A stretch of DNA of 64,000 nt from Hetaerina americana (Eukaryota > Arthropoda > Insecta > Odonata > Calopterygidae): positions 7,195,997-7,259,996 of the forward strand of contig JAKTNV010000007.1 in the NCBI GenBank assembly GCA_022747635.1, written 5' to 3'. Both the position numbers and the translations under genes were made by a program. How positions within the stretch are numbered: position 1 is the first letter of the stretch; every line of letters starts with the position of its first letter. The notes beneath the pieces are model-generated. The model was given only the letters and a program-made list of their open reading frames with translations, was not told where the DNA came from and did no database searches. This document shows, piece after piece, positions 43,865 through 57,294 of this stretch.

Positions 43865-45275
43865 TAAAATTTATACCACATATACGTGTAGTACAGTACG
43901 TATTAAGCTAAAAACATTAAATACTTTTGGACAATTTATTAGGCGGAACAAAGAATAACCTTTTTAACCTGGCTAACGTGGGTTTTGTTTCCACCATAGG
44001 ACATGCACTTCAAACATCAACTGGCCTCAAAAACTAAAAGAAACGTTGTCCTAGGAAAGAACATACTGTAGCTGCCGTGTGTGGATTACCGATCCGCCCA
44101 TGACGTTCATACATTTTGGGGGCACTGGATTGAATCCTCGACAGTTCTCCGATTTCATATGTCAGGATGACGAAGGGCATTGCGACGGAGGTCAGTACCT
44201 AAAGAGGGGTGTCGGGCTCATTAAAAAAGAAGAAATTGAATTCACGCCCACTTTCATATCATGAATTAGGCAACGCAGCCTGTCCATCGCTTTCTTGGCC
44301 GCTCTTCCTTGACAACTTCTTCATTGACACTCCACTTTTAATTTGGAGATTCTTCCGTCGTCCATTGCCCCGTCCCTGGTGCACTATCTCACTCGTCGGC
44401 TCTACACTCTCTTTCTCACTGTGCCCATTGGCCACTCAACGCTTTCCTTTCGTGTTCACGTCTGACTTCGCATTTGCAGTGATAACCTTAAAAACTCATT
44501 AAAATACTTGCCTTTTTTCACAATAACATATGTCGCACACCCATGCCCACAAATACGTTTGTTACTGCAGGAAACTGCTCGAAAACAATTCAGCTTAGTT
44601 CATTTACGTGTTTTTTGCTTAATAGCTTAATTTACTTTGGATTCTGCCACGCGCGCATTGATCTGAATTTGTTTACATGGTGCCTACATGGACGCTGTAA
44701 CTAAATGCCTTTTGCTGGAAAAGATCCTCCTACAACTACAACACAGATATACGACTAACCACTTTGTGAGTGAGAGTTGTCAAATGCCAACTCTCACTCA
44801 CAAAGTTGAAAGGCCAAACCACGATCGGCGCCCAAAGGCACCCTTTGACCTCCATCAATACCTTTCATAATATTAGTTGTACACCACCATTGGCGATACA
44901 TGCAATCGTGATTGGCAATATAATAAGGTAATACCTTTTGATTACCATTTGTAAAAGCTCAAAGCCATTGCTTTATAGAAATACAACATGCATAGAGACA
45001 GGCAAACAAATGACTGCAGTGAAATGGGGAACATTTGCATTTTGTGTGATGCGTTCCACATTAACTCTCATTTTCGCATCGAGTGGACCGGAGTGATCAA
45101 TAATTCGAGACAGAAGGGAAGTCGATAGCTTTTGCCGAAGAGGGACCGGGTCAAGGTGCCCAAAATTTCTCAAAAGTTTAAGGTTAGAGGCCATATGCTC
45201 ATTCTATGACTGCACTACCAAGATTAGTTACACCGAGTAATCTCCTTTAACGGCAATTTTATGGATGGGGACCGT
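43865..45275. other. Unassigned with one hairpin
   Basis: A 19-bp perfect stem pairs 44761-44779 with 44788-44806 around 8 nt. A 97-codon frame at 44209-44502 has no recognisable domain. Confidence 0.5.
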
Positions 45276-45284
45276 GTCATGAGT

Positions 45285-45570
45285 AGTGGCAGTATTTAGG
45301 GGGAGACGGACGACAGCTGTAACATTAGGGATGGATGGGAAGGGTGGAGGGAAACCCGGCGTCGGCATTAGCCTGCTCTTAACGAAAGGTGTCAAGAGGT
45401 CAAACAGTTTAACGTCCCATCCGACGGACGGCGTACTCACTCAAAGTGCTCTCCTCAAACCACCTCAAGTAGGGATCGGGATACCACTGAAAAAAAAACG
45501 TCCATCTACAGAATTCGAACCCGGGCCCTCTAGGTGGGCAGTACGTTAGCCACCGCACCCACCCGTTCCC
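45285..45570 (-). repeat. SINE family 2, copy 2
   Basis: Body and tRNA-like head (GGTGCGGTGGCTAACG as A-box region; GGGTTCGAATTC as B box on the minus strand) match 34230-34545. The hairpin arms of copy 1 are not conserved here. Confidence 0.82.
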
Positions 45571-45574
45571 ACCA

Positions 45575-46790
45575 TAAAACGTAAAAAATAAGTCGGAAGA
45601 CAAATTTTTTTATAGACAATTGAAATTTAATCGCGAAATATTATATACTTCGGACATAAAACATTTCTTAGCAACTAAACGCGCAAACTAAAATCTTATA
45701 CCATAAAACTATTGTCAATGGCAACGCGAATTCTTATGTTTCACGGAGTAGTCGTCAACCGAGGAATGGGGTTCCGAGAGCTGATGTCAGCCCAGCCACT
45801 TGAAAGAATAAGCTATTTCTAAAATCCGCTGGATAACAATAAATTCCGTGCGTTTCAAATGATTCCAGAATCGCACCCGCGACTTTCATAAGGCGAGTCC
45901 GTTATCAATATAAGTAATAAATGTTAAAAAAAAGAGAGTTTAAATTATACTATCCACAATTCCACCAGAACACACATACATGTTTATACGAAATATACTC
46001 CACCGAATGTAATGTTATCAAAAGGAAACATATGTACTCGGCGGTTATTGTGTAAGCGTGGTTTCGTAATGGGCTAGGGCGTGAATAAACCGCGGGTAAA
46101 CCATTACTTCCCCTTTTCAAGGATTTAGCCAAAGTCACGTAATTTGTGCAAGGGTGAGCGTCAAAAAGATAATCTGGCACCCTGGTGCATCGCGGGCCTC
46201 CTCTTTCTGGGACCCTCCGCCTTCATCTTCGCCCTCCCTCCCTCCCTCCAATTATGACGGCACACCGACACCCTTCCATTCCTCCACTTTTACCTCGGTA
46301 ATTCGCTTTGGTGAGAATTTTAATGAGCGCACGTCCGCCCTTCAACCACCTGGGACACCTTCTACGTCCACCCCGGACGAAAGGGAGAGAGCAACTCGAA
46401 CGCAACACCGGATTATTATCCCAATTATCTCGATAAGTCACATTTAACTCTTTGTGCTAAATAAAATCTACGGCACAACCTAAGTTATAGTCTTTTGGTT
46501 AGTTTATTTTTTAAGTCATTGTATTTTAAGTTCTAAGAAATTTCCGGCCTAAGTGGCATGCGTTTGTAATTATACTTTTCTTTTGCATTTTAACATGGAC
46601 AATGTTTTCGATAAACAGGATTTTTGAAGCTCGTGAATTGAAGTATACGGATAACAACTGTTGCTAACATGATAATAGTAACTATCTAATTTGTCTCATG
46701 CTTAATGTAAGTTTGATGCCGGTAGATAGGTCCGTTTAATTTCCTATTTTCTTCGTTGGTGTTGACAGGGTCAGTACTTGACACTTAACA
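45575..46790. other. Unassigned
   Basis: No gene recognised. 46220-46440 is CT-rich on the plus strand. Confidence 0.4.
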
Positions 46791-46794
46791 CAGA

Positions 46795-47062
46795 AATCAA
46801 CCCCGAAGGTCGGATTGGTAGGCGATGGTCGAGTTCACCCAGTACTAAGTCCTATACGGCTTGTGAAATTCACGCATCAGGGTATTAAGGGGGGCCAGTG
46901 CCTTCCCCTATGCCGGTTATGGTTTCCCAGGAATATCTGGTTCCCGAAAAATCACACAGCTTGGGTGGAGCTGCAGGCGTACCGAGAGGATTGCCCGGGA
47001 GTCGAGCCCACGCTCTACAGTTAATAGTCCTACTCTCTACCCCTGGACTACCGCGACCCACT
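46795..47062 (-). repeat. SINE family 1, copy 3
   Basis: Full-length match to copies 1, 2 and 4. The minus-strand head has TGGTAGTCCAGGGGTAGAG; the B box is degraded to GGCTCGACTCC. Confidence 0.87.
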
Positions 47063-47064
47063 AT

Positions 47065-47790
47065 TTGACACATATATCATTATATATGTGATTTCGTTTA
47101 TCTCAGAGATAATAAGGATCACGTACATCCGGTCCATTGTGGTGTTTTTCTTCGGTTATGATAATCAATTAATACAGTTTATGCTCTTAATTTTATCGTA
47201 TCGTTTGTGGTATGTTCCGGTAGTATGGAGTGTATGTATCTTGAATATTAAGTCGTTTTATTTTCAAATGCATGACATTGGCTATTCGGTTGTGTTAATG
47301 CAGATAGTCTCTTTGTGCTAGTATCTTAGATCATGCTAAGATGCCCTTTATCGTTGCAGGTTCTCTGAGTAACTCTGCATTCAGCATCTCATACTAAGCA
47401 CTTTCTATTTTTATTGTGTTAATTATTTGGTCTTGGAATGGAAATAAGAATCCATACCTTTATCTCCAATTAAAACCCTCCTCGTTTCAGCCATAATCCG
47501 ATGGCCGTGCCAAAACGTTCCCCGCACGTTTTGTGTGTCTCCTGCCGAGAGAACACAACTCCCGCGAAGTAATTCACGAAAATTACAAGATATGCCCAAT
47601 TATCGTGTCAAGTGGGTTCGATTCTCAAATTTCATACGGTTTTGAAAGTGTTTGACTTTTTTTGCATAGCTATACGTTTTTTCTCTCCTTAGGATAACAA
47701 TGCGTGAACGTCGACTTCGAATGTGGCGGAAAAAGCGTATTTATATATACAGTAAATCTCTACAAATCCTGTAAATTCTTACAAGAAACT
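47065..47790. other. Unassigned
   Basis: No gene recognised. Confidence 0.4.
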
Positions 47791-47794
47791 CAGA

Positions 47795-47959
47795 CAGGAC
47801 AGGAGATGCTGCGACAGTAACCTTTAACGGAGTCATCCACAATATTCAGCATTACAAAGCAACAATTTCAGAGTGTAAAAATCACTGCCTTGACCGGAAT
47901 CCCGGTCCAGGCAATGATTTTTACACCCTGAAATTGTTTGCATTGCAATACTGAATATT
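47795..47959. repeat. SINE family 3, two tails head to head
   Basis: 47795-47835 resembles the 5' part of the SINE (GGAGATGCTGCGACAGTAAC). Then 47841-47897 and 47902-47959 form an inverted repeat around AATC, with about 7 mismatches and 1 indel in 57. Each arm runs from the T-arm half (GACCGG) to the CTGAAATTGTTGCATT tail. Confidence 0.8.
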
Positions 47960-50900
47960 CTTACATTCAGAAATCTGTCATTCCGGAATCCCATGGCTCT
48001 TTTCAAAGAGGGCAGCTATTTTGACGAAAAGATTAGTTTTAACTTCAACTGCATTCATAGTGAGTGAAATAATTCACCGTTCGCGGACGGTTCAGGAAGT
48101 AAAAAAAAGAAATCTAACGCAAAGAGCTCATCTCGATTGAAGTTTACAGGAAAATTGTGATGAGTGCACGTACGTTCGACAATTCTTTCCCTCTGGAAGT
48201 TATTAAAAAGCCTCATAAATCTGGATTCGCACTCACTCAAGGCATTTTGACGAGCCCAGTACACTCGCGGTACTGGATCTGCAATATGTTTTGGAGTAGA
48301 CATGTCCAAGTACCAACTGAAGAAGACTCTCCACTCTAATCACAAACACGGAACTAACGACCACGTCATTGAAGAAGGGCGGAAAGGGGAAAGCGACACA
48401 CGGACGCGATCAGTACTAAGGACAGAAAAACAAGGCAAAATAAAACAACAGCAAGGCGGCGGTCGAGCACAACACCTCCACCACCACGACCGCCACCCAT
48501 TTACTCGACTTCACTTCTCTTTCTGCGGCGCGGCGGACGCGAAACGGGCGCCTCCGAGCGGAGGGAGAGGGAATTAATTAAGAGACGAGGAGCGCTGGAG
48601 ACCTCTCTCCACGAGACATCAAACAAGCGGGGGGAGATAAACAAAAGAGACCGCAGCGACGCGCGCGCCGGCTAATGAAATTAAAAACCTCGGTGCACTC
48701 GCCGAGCGGGTTTCCGTCACAATTGGGGGAAATGGGGGGGGAAGGGGGTGGGGGACAGAGAAAGAGTTCTATCCACCCCGCCGCAGTCTTGTTGAAATCA
48801 CCCCCCCCCCCCGCACTCATTCACCACTCTCTCGCGTATTTCTGGAAAAAGAAAGCGGAGTGGTGTAAAGCAAAATATACGTGTAGAGGAATCCCAAATA
48901 GGACTAGTGGATGAAAAACAAAAGTCTTCGTTCCATTTGGTTCCATCAACCAATCAGAGAGCGGGGAAATTAAGCGTGCGTTGGTAAAACGGCAAGCAAT
49001 TTTGAAGAAGAGAGAGGGGGGGAGGGGAGGAGAAGGAGAAAGGGGGCGCTTTCGCATGTTTCCCAGTAGGAAAAGGAACGAGAGGCGATCGTCTCTTCCG
49101 TTTCCACTCACCCTCCCCTGCTTATTTAGACCCCTCCCTTAACACCGACCCACTCCCCCCCATTTTCGGTGAAACTCTAAAATCCGAGTCGAGAGGAGAG
49201 ATATGGTTCCTCATTAGAGAGGGCGAAATTCACACCCAAATGCACGCGGTCACGGGCGGCCCAATTTGAGGGCACTTGGAATTCTGATTTCATCCGTGGC
49301 TCCCCGTTATGACCGTTCGAATTATGCTGGACGCATAAGTGCCGTTCGGGGCAACGTTACCCCTATAGCGCATTTGATGCGATTGATGGGAAAGCAACCA
49401 AGGGGCAGCAGGCAATTCGACCGGCCAACAAGCAGCGGCTAAGATTTCGACGCCGGCCGGAGATGTGCGTCGGTGCGGCCCACGGTAGCGGACTACTGCA
49501 CCAAATGGAAGTCTCACTTCAATTACCCTCGCTGTCACTGCAGTCAGAGAACTCACTCGACTATGGATGGCCAAAGGTTAAAACCTTTTGTTTCCAGCCC
49601 TTCAGCGAAGTAGGTTCAACAATATGAAGCCACAGATCCAACAATCGAAAGGTGGAATCATCCACACGGGCTATCGATCCGAAACTTCGTAATTGCAATC
49701 GAAATCTACATACCGTTCCAATCAGCGAGTCTCATCAATGCATAATACTCCCTTGCGCCTACATACTCCGTCAATTCTGCTTCTCATAACCCCAAGAGGC
49801 CTTTCTCCGCAACTCCCCCCCTTCCTATGTAATTCCTTCAGTCGTGGTCTTCAGAAATATTTCTTGCCTCAATACGGGTCCCATTGCCTAGCCTCTCCTT
49901 TGTTTCTTATTATGCCCCTTTCCACTTCGCGCACTCTTTTAAACCATTCTTCATCTGTCACTGCATTTCATTTTCATCATTTTTCGGCAGTAAACACGTT
50001 TTCGTCACATTCCACCTTTCTGTCTCTTCTGCTCAAAAACGTCTGCTCCCCAACGTTACACGGCCATGGAAAAGTACACTCGGTACAATAATAAACCTCT
50101 TCCATGTGTCCAGGGCAGTGCCTTAAGTTGGTAGTTGTCACAAGGGAGTACCGTAGATTTAATAAAACGTTTTCTCTCGTCAGATGCAACTGTGGCAACA
50201 AACATTAACTGAAAATACACACACACAAACACATATAAACCATGATCATTATGCTCTTTCCCGCATCCAGATCAGAGGGCGAAGAACTAGAGAGGAACGC
50301 ATACGCCAGAAGTTAAATCGACGACTGCATTAGTCATCGAACAGACGGCATATTACACTCAATTGTTGTCATGAATGGAAACCCAGCTAATGAAATTCTT
50401 TCGGAATTAACGAAGCACAATATAATACGAAAAAATACCATCATAAATTCTTTAAAAGCAAGCTAATGGCACAACATCGTCAAATTTTTACAGGCACATA
50501 CTATCGAGAAAAAATTATAGTTACAGAGGGCGCATATTTTAAGTTGCTCATGTTCCCCAAAAAGGAAAAAATCGTCATCAAAATTTTATCAAGATTCAAT
50601 AATTGCTTTATTTTTAAACGTACGTGTTTACGTCAAAATTCTCAAATATTATGGTCGACCAAGAGAAAACTCCTCAATGGCAAGATGAAACAAGATTTTT
50701 TTTTTAATTTTCCTGCAAAAAGTACGCAAATTAATTCATGATGGCCTCATCCAGTAACCTACGCCGCAATACGTACCGTTATATGCATGTTTTCTGATTT
50801 GCATTCGAAACTTCCGTCACAAATAAAATAATTATTTGAATTTTTATTGAAAACAAGAGAACCATTTCACAAATTCTCCATTTCGCCTGGAATGCTGCAT

Positions 50901-51080
50901 TTTCAGACCAACGAGGATCACGGAAATGCCATGAAAATTAACAAAAATTTATTTACACTGACATTATACACGAGTCAATCGAATCTTCTCGCGTTTTTAG
51001 ACGACGTGGGTGTCCTCCATTCCACTGCGCGTCTCGGCGAACGAAGTGTTTCGAAGATGCTCGTCCCGACTTCTTATACA
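47960..51080. other. Unassigned, 3.1 kb
   Basis: 48480-48830 is GC-rich and purine-rich with open frames on both strands but no domain. 49020-49060 is a GGGAG/GGAGAA tract. Other frames (49290-49574 minus, 49693-50091 plus) are unrecognised. No element ends seen. Confidence 0.4.
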
Positions 51081-51086
51081 TACATA

Positions 51087-51760
51087 GTACCCTGCTAGTC
51101 ATACACACCAGACCACTTTGACGCAAATTACTTTTCACCCTTGCGCGGTCGGACAACGCTATTCTGATCCCTTATCGCTAGCGGGAAAAATGACATCTTA
51201 ACAATAAAAATGACATCTTAAACCTATCTGTTGCACATTTAATTTCTCTAAGTTTATTGACATGATCTATCCTACCGTAGTACGGTGAGAGTAATAACAC
51301 ATTTTCAACATCATCGCTAAAGAGACATAACTCCAATTAATTCAATGGATTTAATCCGTAACAATAAAACCTTCGCTTCGTGAGTGATTCCCAGCCTAGC
51401 TGCTCTAATATTGTGGCTATGCTACTCAGTTTATCATAATAACAACTTTTTACAAATCTAGCTTCTCTACGGAGAATGTGATCCAATTCGCCAATTGATC
51501 CAACTTCGTGACGATCCCATTTACTTGTAAGCATATTCTAAATGAGGCCTAACCAACGACATATAATATTTCTCTTTGACCTTTTCATCACATTACCCAA
51601 TATAATATTCTTCTAATGAATACTAATTCATTGTTAGCTTGCCCACATATTCTACGTGTACGTGTTTCACCCGGGAGAGGTCGTGAGTGAAGGTAACACC
51701 TTAAGTATTTAATCGAGTCTACATTTTTTGCCACCGGAGAATTAGGGTTATAAAGAGAGT
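51087..51760 (-). pseudogene. CR1-like LINE, C-terminal and 3' fragment
   Basis: The minus strand encodes VDSIKYL, ICGQANNELVFIRRI (51600-51730), then SKWDRHEVGSIGELDHILRR and LGWESLTKRRF (51337-51534), then the 3' UTR to a shortened tail near 51090. ASIWDPHEVG has changed to TSKWDRHEVG. Frameshifts are present. The frame continues upstream to 51881 without recognisable sequence. Confidence 0.85.
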
Positions 51761-51764
51761 CATG

Positions 51765-52625
51765 AGCACCTTTGCGTAATGGTTTCGTACGGCGGCAATT
51801 AGATTCATATCTGTACATACAACTGCGCCAACGCTGTTGAATTTCATTCCACGGTGCCATTTTTAGTCCCAATAAGGGCACTCAATCCGTCAGTAGCTTT
51901 CAATTCCGTTCGGTGCTTCGTTCGGCGCAATAAGCGCCGTGAACCGGAAATGCGGCGCCCGTCTGCAACGGTCCGGCCGGAAATGAAGACTGGAACTCAA
52001 CTTCGATACTCAAAAATCGATCATCCGCAATCGAACGCAATCCGTAATGCCAGAGTCATTGGAAGTCATCAATCGGAGTCCCTAACGTCGAGATTAGTCC
52101 TATGCTCACGTCATGACAGTACACCACGTGGTAACCTAAAATCTTAAGCCTAGGACGTTAACGCTATTTTTTTCACCCTATTCTGGTAACTTGGGGTGAC
52201 AATTTTCAAAAAATTGTGTCTCATACCCATTATGACCATGAGAGTCCAATGGGGGCTCATTTTTTGCGTTTAATAATGAATAATCACGTGAAACATTGAT
52301 TGACGTGAATTATGGCAAAGGTCCCGAGTCGCAAACGTAAGCCGTTTTCGTTTGGCGTGTTTTTTCACCCCCGTTACCGCTTGGTAACGGGGGTGAAACA
52401 CATGGTTCCACATTCATTTTTGAGGTCTCAGTTAATCATCCGAAGACTGATCCGCCTTTAACAGCGCTCTCCCGGCCACGCCCTCTTTCTTCCTCCCTTC
52501 CTCGTATTTCCACCGCTCGTCAACCGCTTTCCGAGGTGTTCTCCATTCGTGACCTTCCTCCTGTTCTTTCCCCAGAGGTCTCCTCCCTAGGTTATGTTCA
52601 TGGGGCAGTTATGCTTAGCTTTTTT
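51765..52625. other. Unassigned with one hairpin
   Basis: TTTCACCCCCGTTACC (52363-52378) pairs perfectly with 52383-52398 around GCTT. No gene recognised. Confidence 0.5.
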
Positions 52626-52632
52626 TAGCTTT

Positions 52633-52805
52633 AGTACCCTGCAAGTCACCGCTAGAGTGTGTGGCAGGGGGTGACTACACACCAGATTAATTTTGACCCT
52701 AATATTTTCACCCCTGCCGCAGTCGAAAAACGTTATCCTAACCCCTTATCGTTCGTGGCAAAAATTTCATTTTCAATCTATTTGTCCTACACTATATCTC
52801 GCTAA
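52633..52805 (-). mobile_element. CR1-like LINE, 3' UTR fragment
   Basis: TAGTACCCTGCAAGTCACC ... CTACACACCAGATTAATTTT ... TTATCGTTCGTGG: tail hairpin and adjacent UTR on the minus strand. Truncated at the coding end. Confidence 0.83.
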
Positions 52806-52809
52806 TTGT

Positions 52810-55800
52810 ATTAAGTACTCCAAGGGGGATTTTTCTGACTTTCACATAGTTCTCCTCATATCGCAAGCGTTTATTAAAGGATAAAAGAACTCCGCTTCGT
52901 ACCCTTGTCAATCCCCTGTTAACAGATGGGAAATCGTAGCACTCCTTACGGGGAACTTTTAAGTTTAGGGCGTACCTCACCTGTCACCACACCAAAATGC
53001 CTCTCAATTTATTTATTTTATTTATTTATCGACTCAATTGGGCGGGATTGAGACTAATAGTCCCTTCTGCCACCCAGCCACAATGCAGAGGAAAGGAGAG
53101 AAGGGGGTGTGGTCAAGTAGGGTCGCAGTCGTCCGATGTGCGAAGGGCATGGTGTATGGCAGGGCACTTGCCACTTCTCTTCGGTGAATGCCTCCGTTAC
53201 TCTTCGCCGTCTCTTCCCGACAAACTTCTTTCAACCCCCGCGCACTTCGCTGGGTTTCATCCCTTGATTCATATGGTCTCCATTGCATCGTTTTGCATCT
53301 CTCAGCGGCACGACAGAAGATCACTGCACCAAGTCTTCGCCTACACCGTATTCTTATTGGTAAAAGAAGAAGATTGTGAGGACCTACAAAACTCGGATCC
53401 GGAAAGTCTTTAGCCATTGACTGCAATTATTTTTTATGCTTCAGCACAGCAGGAGGTACCCTCCAAAAATGTCTCCTGGTCTTGCCAGGCAATGTTCACA
53501 AGTTTTCGAACTCGGTCAGCGACATCAGTCATGAGATAATTAATATGTATACGTCCCAAGGTTAATGGCCTTTCCAACAGCATTACCTTCTCGTAGTTCC
53601 CCGTAGCAAAACTTGATTCGATATATTTGTAATTTAACTGAGCAAGCAGCGTTTATTATCGCCTTATGGAATCAATTAAGTCCAAAATGTCATTGTAACC
53701 ATTTACCAACAAAACTGAGAGCTTAATACGGATGAAAAGGTAACCGCTGAATATAAAAAAATTGAAAAAACTCATCACATAGTCCGTAGAAAACTACTAT
53801 ATTTCGGTCGATGAACAACACCCCTCACTTCACTTGGACTGGGCACCTAACCTCAGGGAATCGGTTTTCGGACATTACGAGTTCATTAATCGAATTGGGA
53901 AAGCCTTCAAAAAGCACTGCGGCAAACGCCTTCCTATGCTCTTTCAATTTTCTTTTCATCTCGACGCGATCGCGACGAACTGCGACGATGTTATTCCATT
54001 AAGTGTCGCGCGCGGAGAGTTTTGTAGGCACCCAGGAGCAAGCTACTTCCCTCGAGGTAACCGAATCCACAAGCAGGCTGGACCCATCAGCCCAATGCAG
54101 GCAGGTCGGCTTACCCGAAGAGTAAGACTTGGGCGGTGGGCATTGACCTGCCACTGACGGTGCGCTATCCAGAAAAGAGATTGAGACCCGGCCGGGTGGT
54201 CATGGATTGGCTCATTCAACATTAACAGCATGCAATCAACTCTTACATTGCCACCAGGAGTAAGTTACCTGCCTCCCAAACGACATGGTGCAAATTGTGT
54301 AGAGACCATATTGATCTCATGGCTTCCGTGACGTCATACTGCTTCCGGGAGTTACCGTCGCGTCGGTTGGCTCGTTGAACTATTAAGGCTGGCTGTGTTG
54401 GTCCATTAGTCGAACAAGCCAACCTAACGCGATGGAAAGCAGCAAGGAGCCGATGTGGAGACCACGCTGACAGTTAAGGGATTTGTTCCCAGTAATTATT
54501 AACCGTCAACCAACTACCTCTTAAATCTCTCCGTGTGAACACGGTTTATCACACTCCCAGGTTACTAACCAGCAGTCTCCCTCCACCCAAACGACGCAGT
54601 GTAATGGGGCAGAGGTCATCAATTTGGCTGACGAATCACCCGTTTCAAGTAACCCGTCTCCCGACTGACGTGTTGCAACCGCTGTTTCACCATCTCCAGT
54701 TACCCAGCGTCCCTCTCCTGCTGGCTGTGCTGAGCGTGCGCGAGGGACCAGTTGGGAGGCAGGTAACGTGGAGCAGAAGTGATTCGTCAGGCAAGTTGAC
54801 CACGACGCCATCGAGGGGTGGGGTGTGGTGGACGGCTGGTGTCTTTCTTCCGTGAAAATCAACGGTGTGTGTGTGTGTGTGTAGAGAAGAAGTGTTCCCC
54901 CACCCCATCCCCCTTACTGCACACATTCCCTCCCGTCGCAATGCAGATCGAAAGGTTGAATGGGGTGGGGGATGCATGTGTGCTTCTCTCTCCCCCCAAC
55001 CCGCACACCCCCCTCCCTATGAGGACGAAAGCAATCGAACCACCGACAACCGCTCGCCTAAAGACCCACCCAGACGACTGCTGCGGCATCAACTTCGTCG
55101 CTTTCCAAACATACGTACCCGCCCTAAGAACACCTCCGACTGTATTGACATGATCGAACTTTTCTTCGTTTTAGAAAGCGAATTTTTGTTAACTTCTTAC
55201 CTTTTAGTGTTAATAAACCCAAATAAGCTCGTGTTGCCCCGGGTTGTGAGGTCAACAGTCATTTGTGTATTCGGTATTAATTTTGTTGTCGGCACAATTT
55301 TACTTTCGGAAAGTTCAAATTGTTGTTCGAATACCTATCTACGTATCGATTGTTCTGGAAGAGATCTGGCCAACGCGAAATTAACACTTCTCCGTAAATT
55401 TTTCCATCGAATTTTTTCCAAATGTCTATTTTATAAACCTGAATTTCCTTAAATGCAACTACGCAGGCTTTCGTAATGTCCCTTGCCTCTTGTTATGTCC
55501 GATGTTAGTGTGACCCCCATCCAACAGGAAAAAAGGGACTATGGATCTCTTAATATGTTTTGCTTTCGATTTCAAATTGGTTTTACGAGGCACGGAAGCA
55601 ATTCGGAAATGAAACTTACTCGACATATTCGATTGAAACAGTTGTCTGCTGCTCTTCCAACGATTCCCCTTTCTTATATTTAATCTCTCTCTCCCTTTCT
55701 ACAACCGTTTGTCCCTAACACCCTAGGAGTCTTTATTTGTTGTCAACGCCTTGGAATTCATCATTCGGCTTCAGCTTTTGGGTATTTTTATTTCTTCTAA

Positions 55801-55840
55801 AACGTTAAGTGGGTTCATCGATTTTAAAACATAAAAGTTA
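52810..55840. other. Unassigned, 3 kb
   Basis: A diverged inverted repeat is visible between about 54620-54655 and 54775-54805 (GGCTGACGAATCAC against GTGATTCGTCAGGC). GT repeats lie near 54865-54882. Open frames up to 195 codons have no recognisable domain. Confidence 0.4.
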
Positions 55841-55846
55841 CTTTGT

Positions 55847-55948
<102 letters not shown>

Positions 55949-55949
55949 A

Positions 55950-56605
55950 CGTCAGATGAACAAATCGATATTTTTATTCGACATATCGTGATCTTTAAGC
56001 CCTAATTTATTGATTAACCTCGAGTTTGAAAATTGGGTCGAGTTGCATCGTCCAAGTGAAGCATTCAATAAATTACTGATTCATTTGAATTTTAATAATT
56101 ACTATAACGGCCTAAGATTTCATTCACTTCCGCAGGGAATTCACCTGACATTAGATTCGCCATAAATCGATCTGCTTCGCGTCTACTCCCGCTCCCAATC
56201 ACTGCTCCCAGGGCTCTGATGTACAAAAACCCTTCTGGAACGTTCTATTCGCCAGGCAATTAATGAACACGAAAAGAAACTTGGGAGTTCCAGGAAGAGA
56301 CCAATTTCATTCAGCTCCCTTCTGATAGCCGTTAAGAAGTAAAAATACGAATGGCAACACTCGCATGAATAATTTGAAACTAGGGCGCTTGGTTCCAACT
56401 TCCGCCAGTAGTTCTAGGGCACCGACGAGCGATTGTTAGGGCCGAATAATCGGCCATCACTTACGTGGTCATGTAAAAGTTTATTATTCCTTGAAGATAA
56501 CGCTTTGCATTGACGAAACTCGGGGAATCTTACATGTTGAAATATAACCAGATACTGGATAGCGAACAGAAGAATAGAGTGGAAGAACCACAGAAGGCGC
56601 ATTGA
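55950..56605. other. Unassigned
   Basis: No gene recognised. Confidence 0.4.
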
Positions 56606-56611
56606 GTTTTG

Positions 56612-56688
56612 TATTTTTAGCACCTTGTAAGCCACCGCTAGGGTGTGTGGCAGGGGGTGAATACACACCAGACTAATTTGCTAGACTA
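56612..56688 (-). mobile_element. CR1-like LINE, extreme 3' tail only
   Basis: TTTTTAGCACCTTGTAAGCC ... GGCAGGGGGTGAATACACAC then CAGACTAATTTG: the terminal module and about 15 bases of UTR. Confidence 0.82.
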
Positions 56689-56689
56689 C

Positions 56690-57030
56690 TAGAGCTCAAG
56701 GTACTAGCGGATAGGGGAAGAGAAAGGGAACGAATTCGTACGACGGGAAGAAGAGCCATTGGCCCGTCCGGGAGAAAGCGGAGTAAACATCTAGTGGTAA
56801 CATTGTGCTGAAGAAAAAAGCCATGCAAAAATACCGCTCCTATAAATTTGATGAAGAATACAATGAGAACAAAATACGACGGCTTCGTCTTCACATTTTA
56901 ACAATAAACTTTACCTCGACCGAGCCGAGTAAAAGTATTCAATGCGGCTGCCTTGAAAACAACTGAAAGTCGTCTTCCGAAGAGGCAAATATTGACATCG
57001 AAGGAAGGCTTCATCGACAAGGAAGAGTTT
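56690..57030. other. Unassigned
   Basis: No gene recognised. Confidence 0.35.
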
Positions 57031-57037
57031 TGGATGG

Positions 57038-57292
57038 ATATTTTCGTAACCTGTAAGCCACCGCTAGGGTGTGTGGCAGGGGGTGAATACACAACAGACT
57101 AATTTTGATTCGAATATTTTTACCCCTACCGCGGTCGAACAATGGTATTCTCATTCCTTATCGTTTGTGGAAAACAATTACATCTTAAATCTATCTGTTC
57201 TAGTCTTCATCTCTCTGATTTTATTGACATGATCGCTTCTACCGTAGTAAGATGGGGGTAACGATACATTTTCAACATCACTGCCAAAGATC
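57038..57292 (-). mobile_element. CR1-like LINE, 3' UTR fragment
   Basis: Tail hairpin at 57048-57085 (CTGTAAGCCACCGCTAGGG and GTGTGGCAGGGGGTGA), then the UTR to CATTTTCAACATCACTGCC. Confidence 0.85.
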
Positions 57293-57294
57293 CC

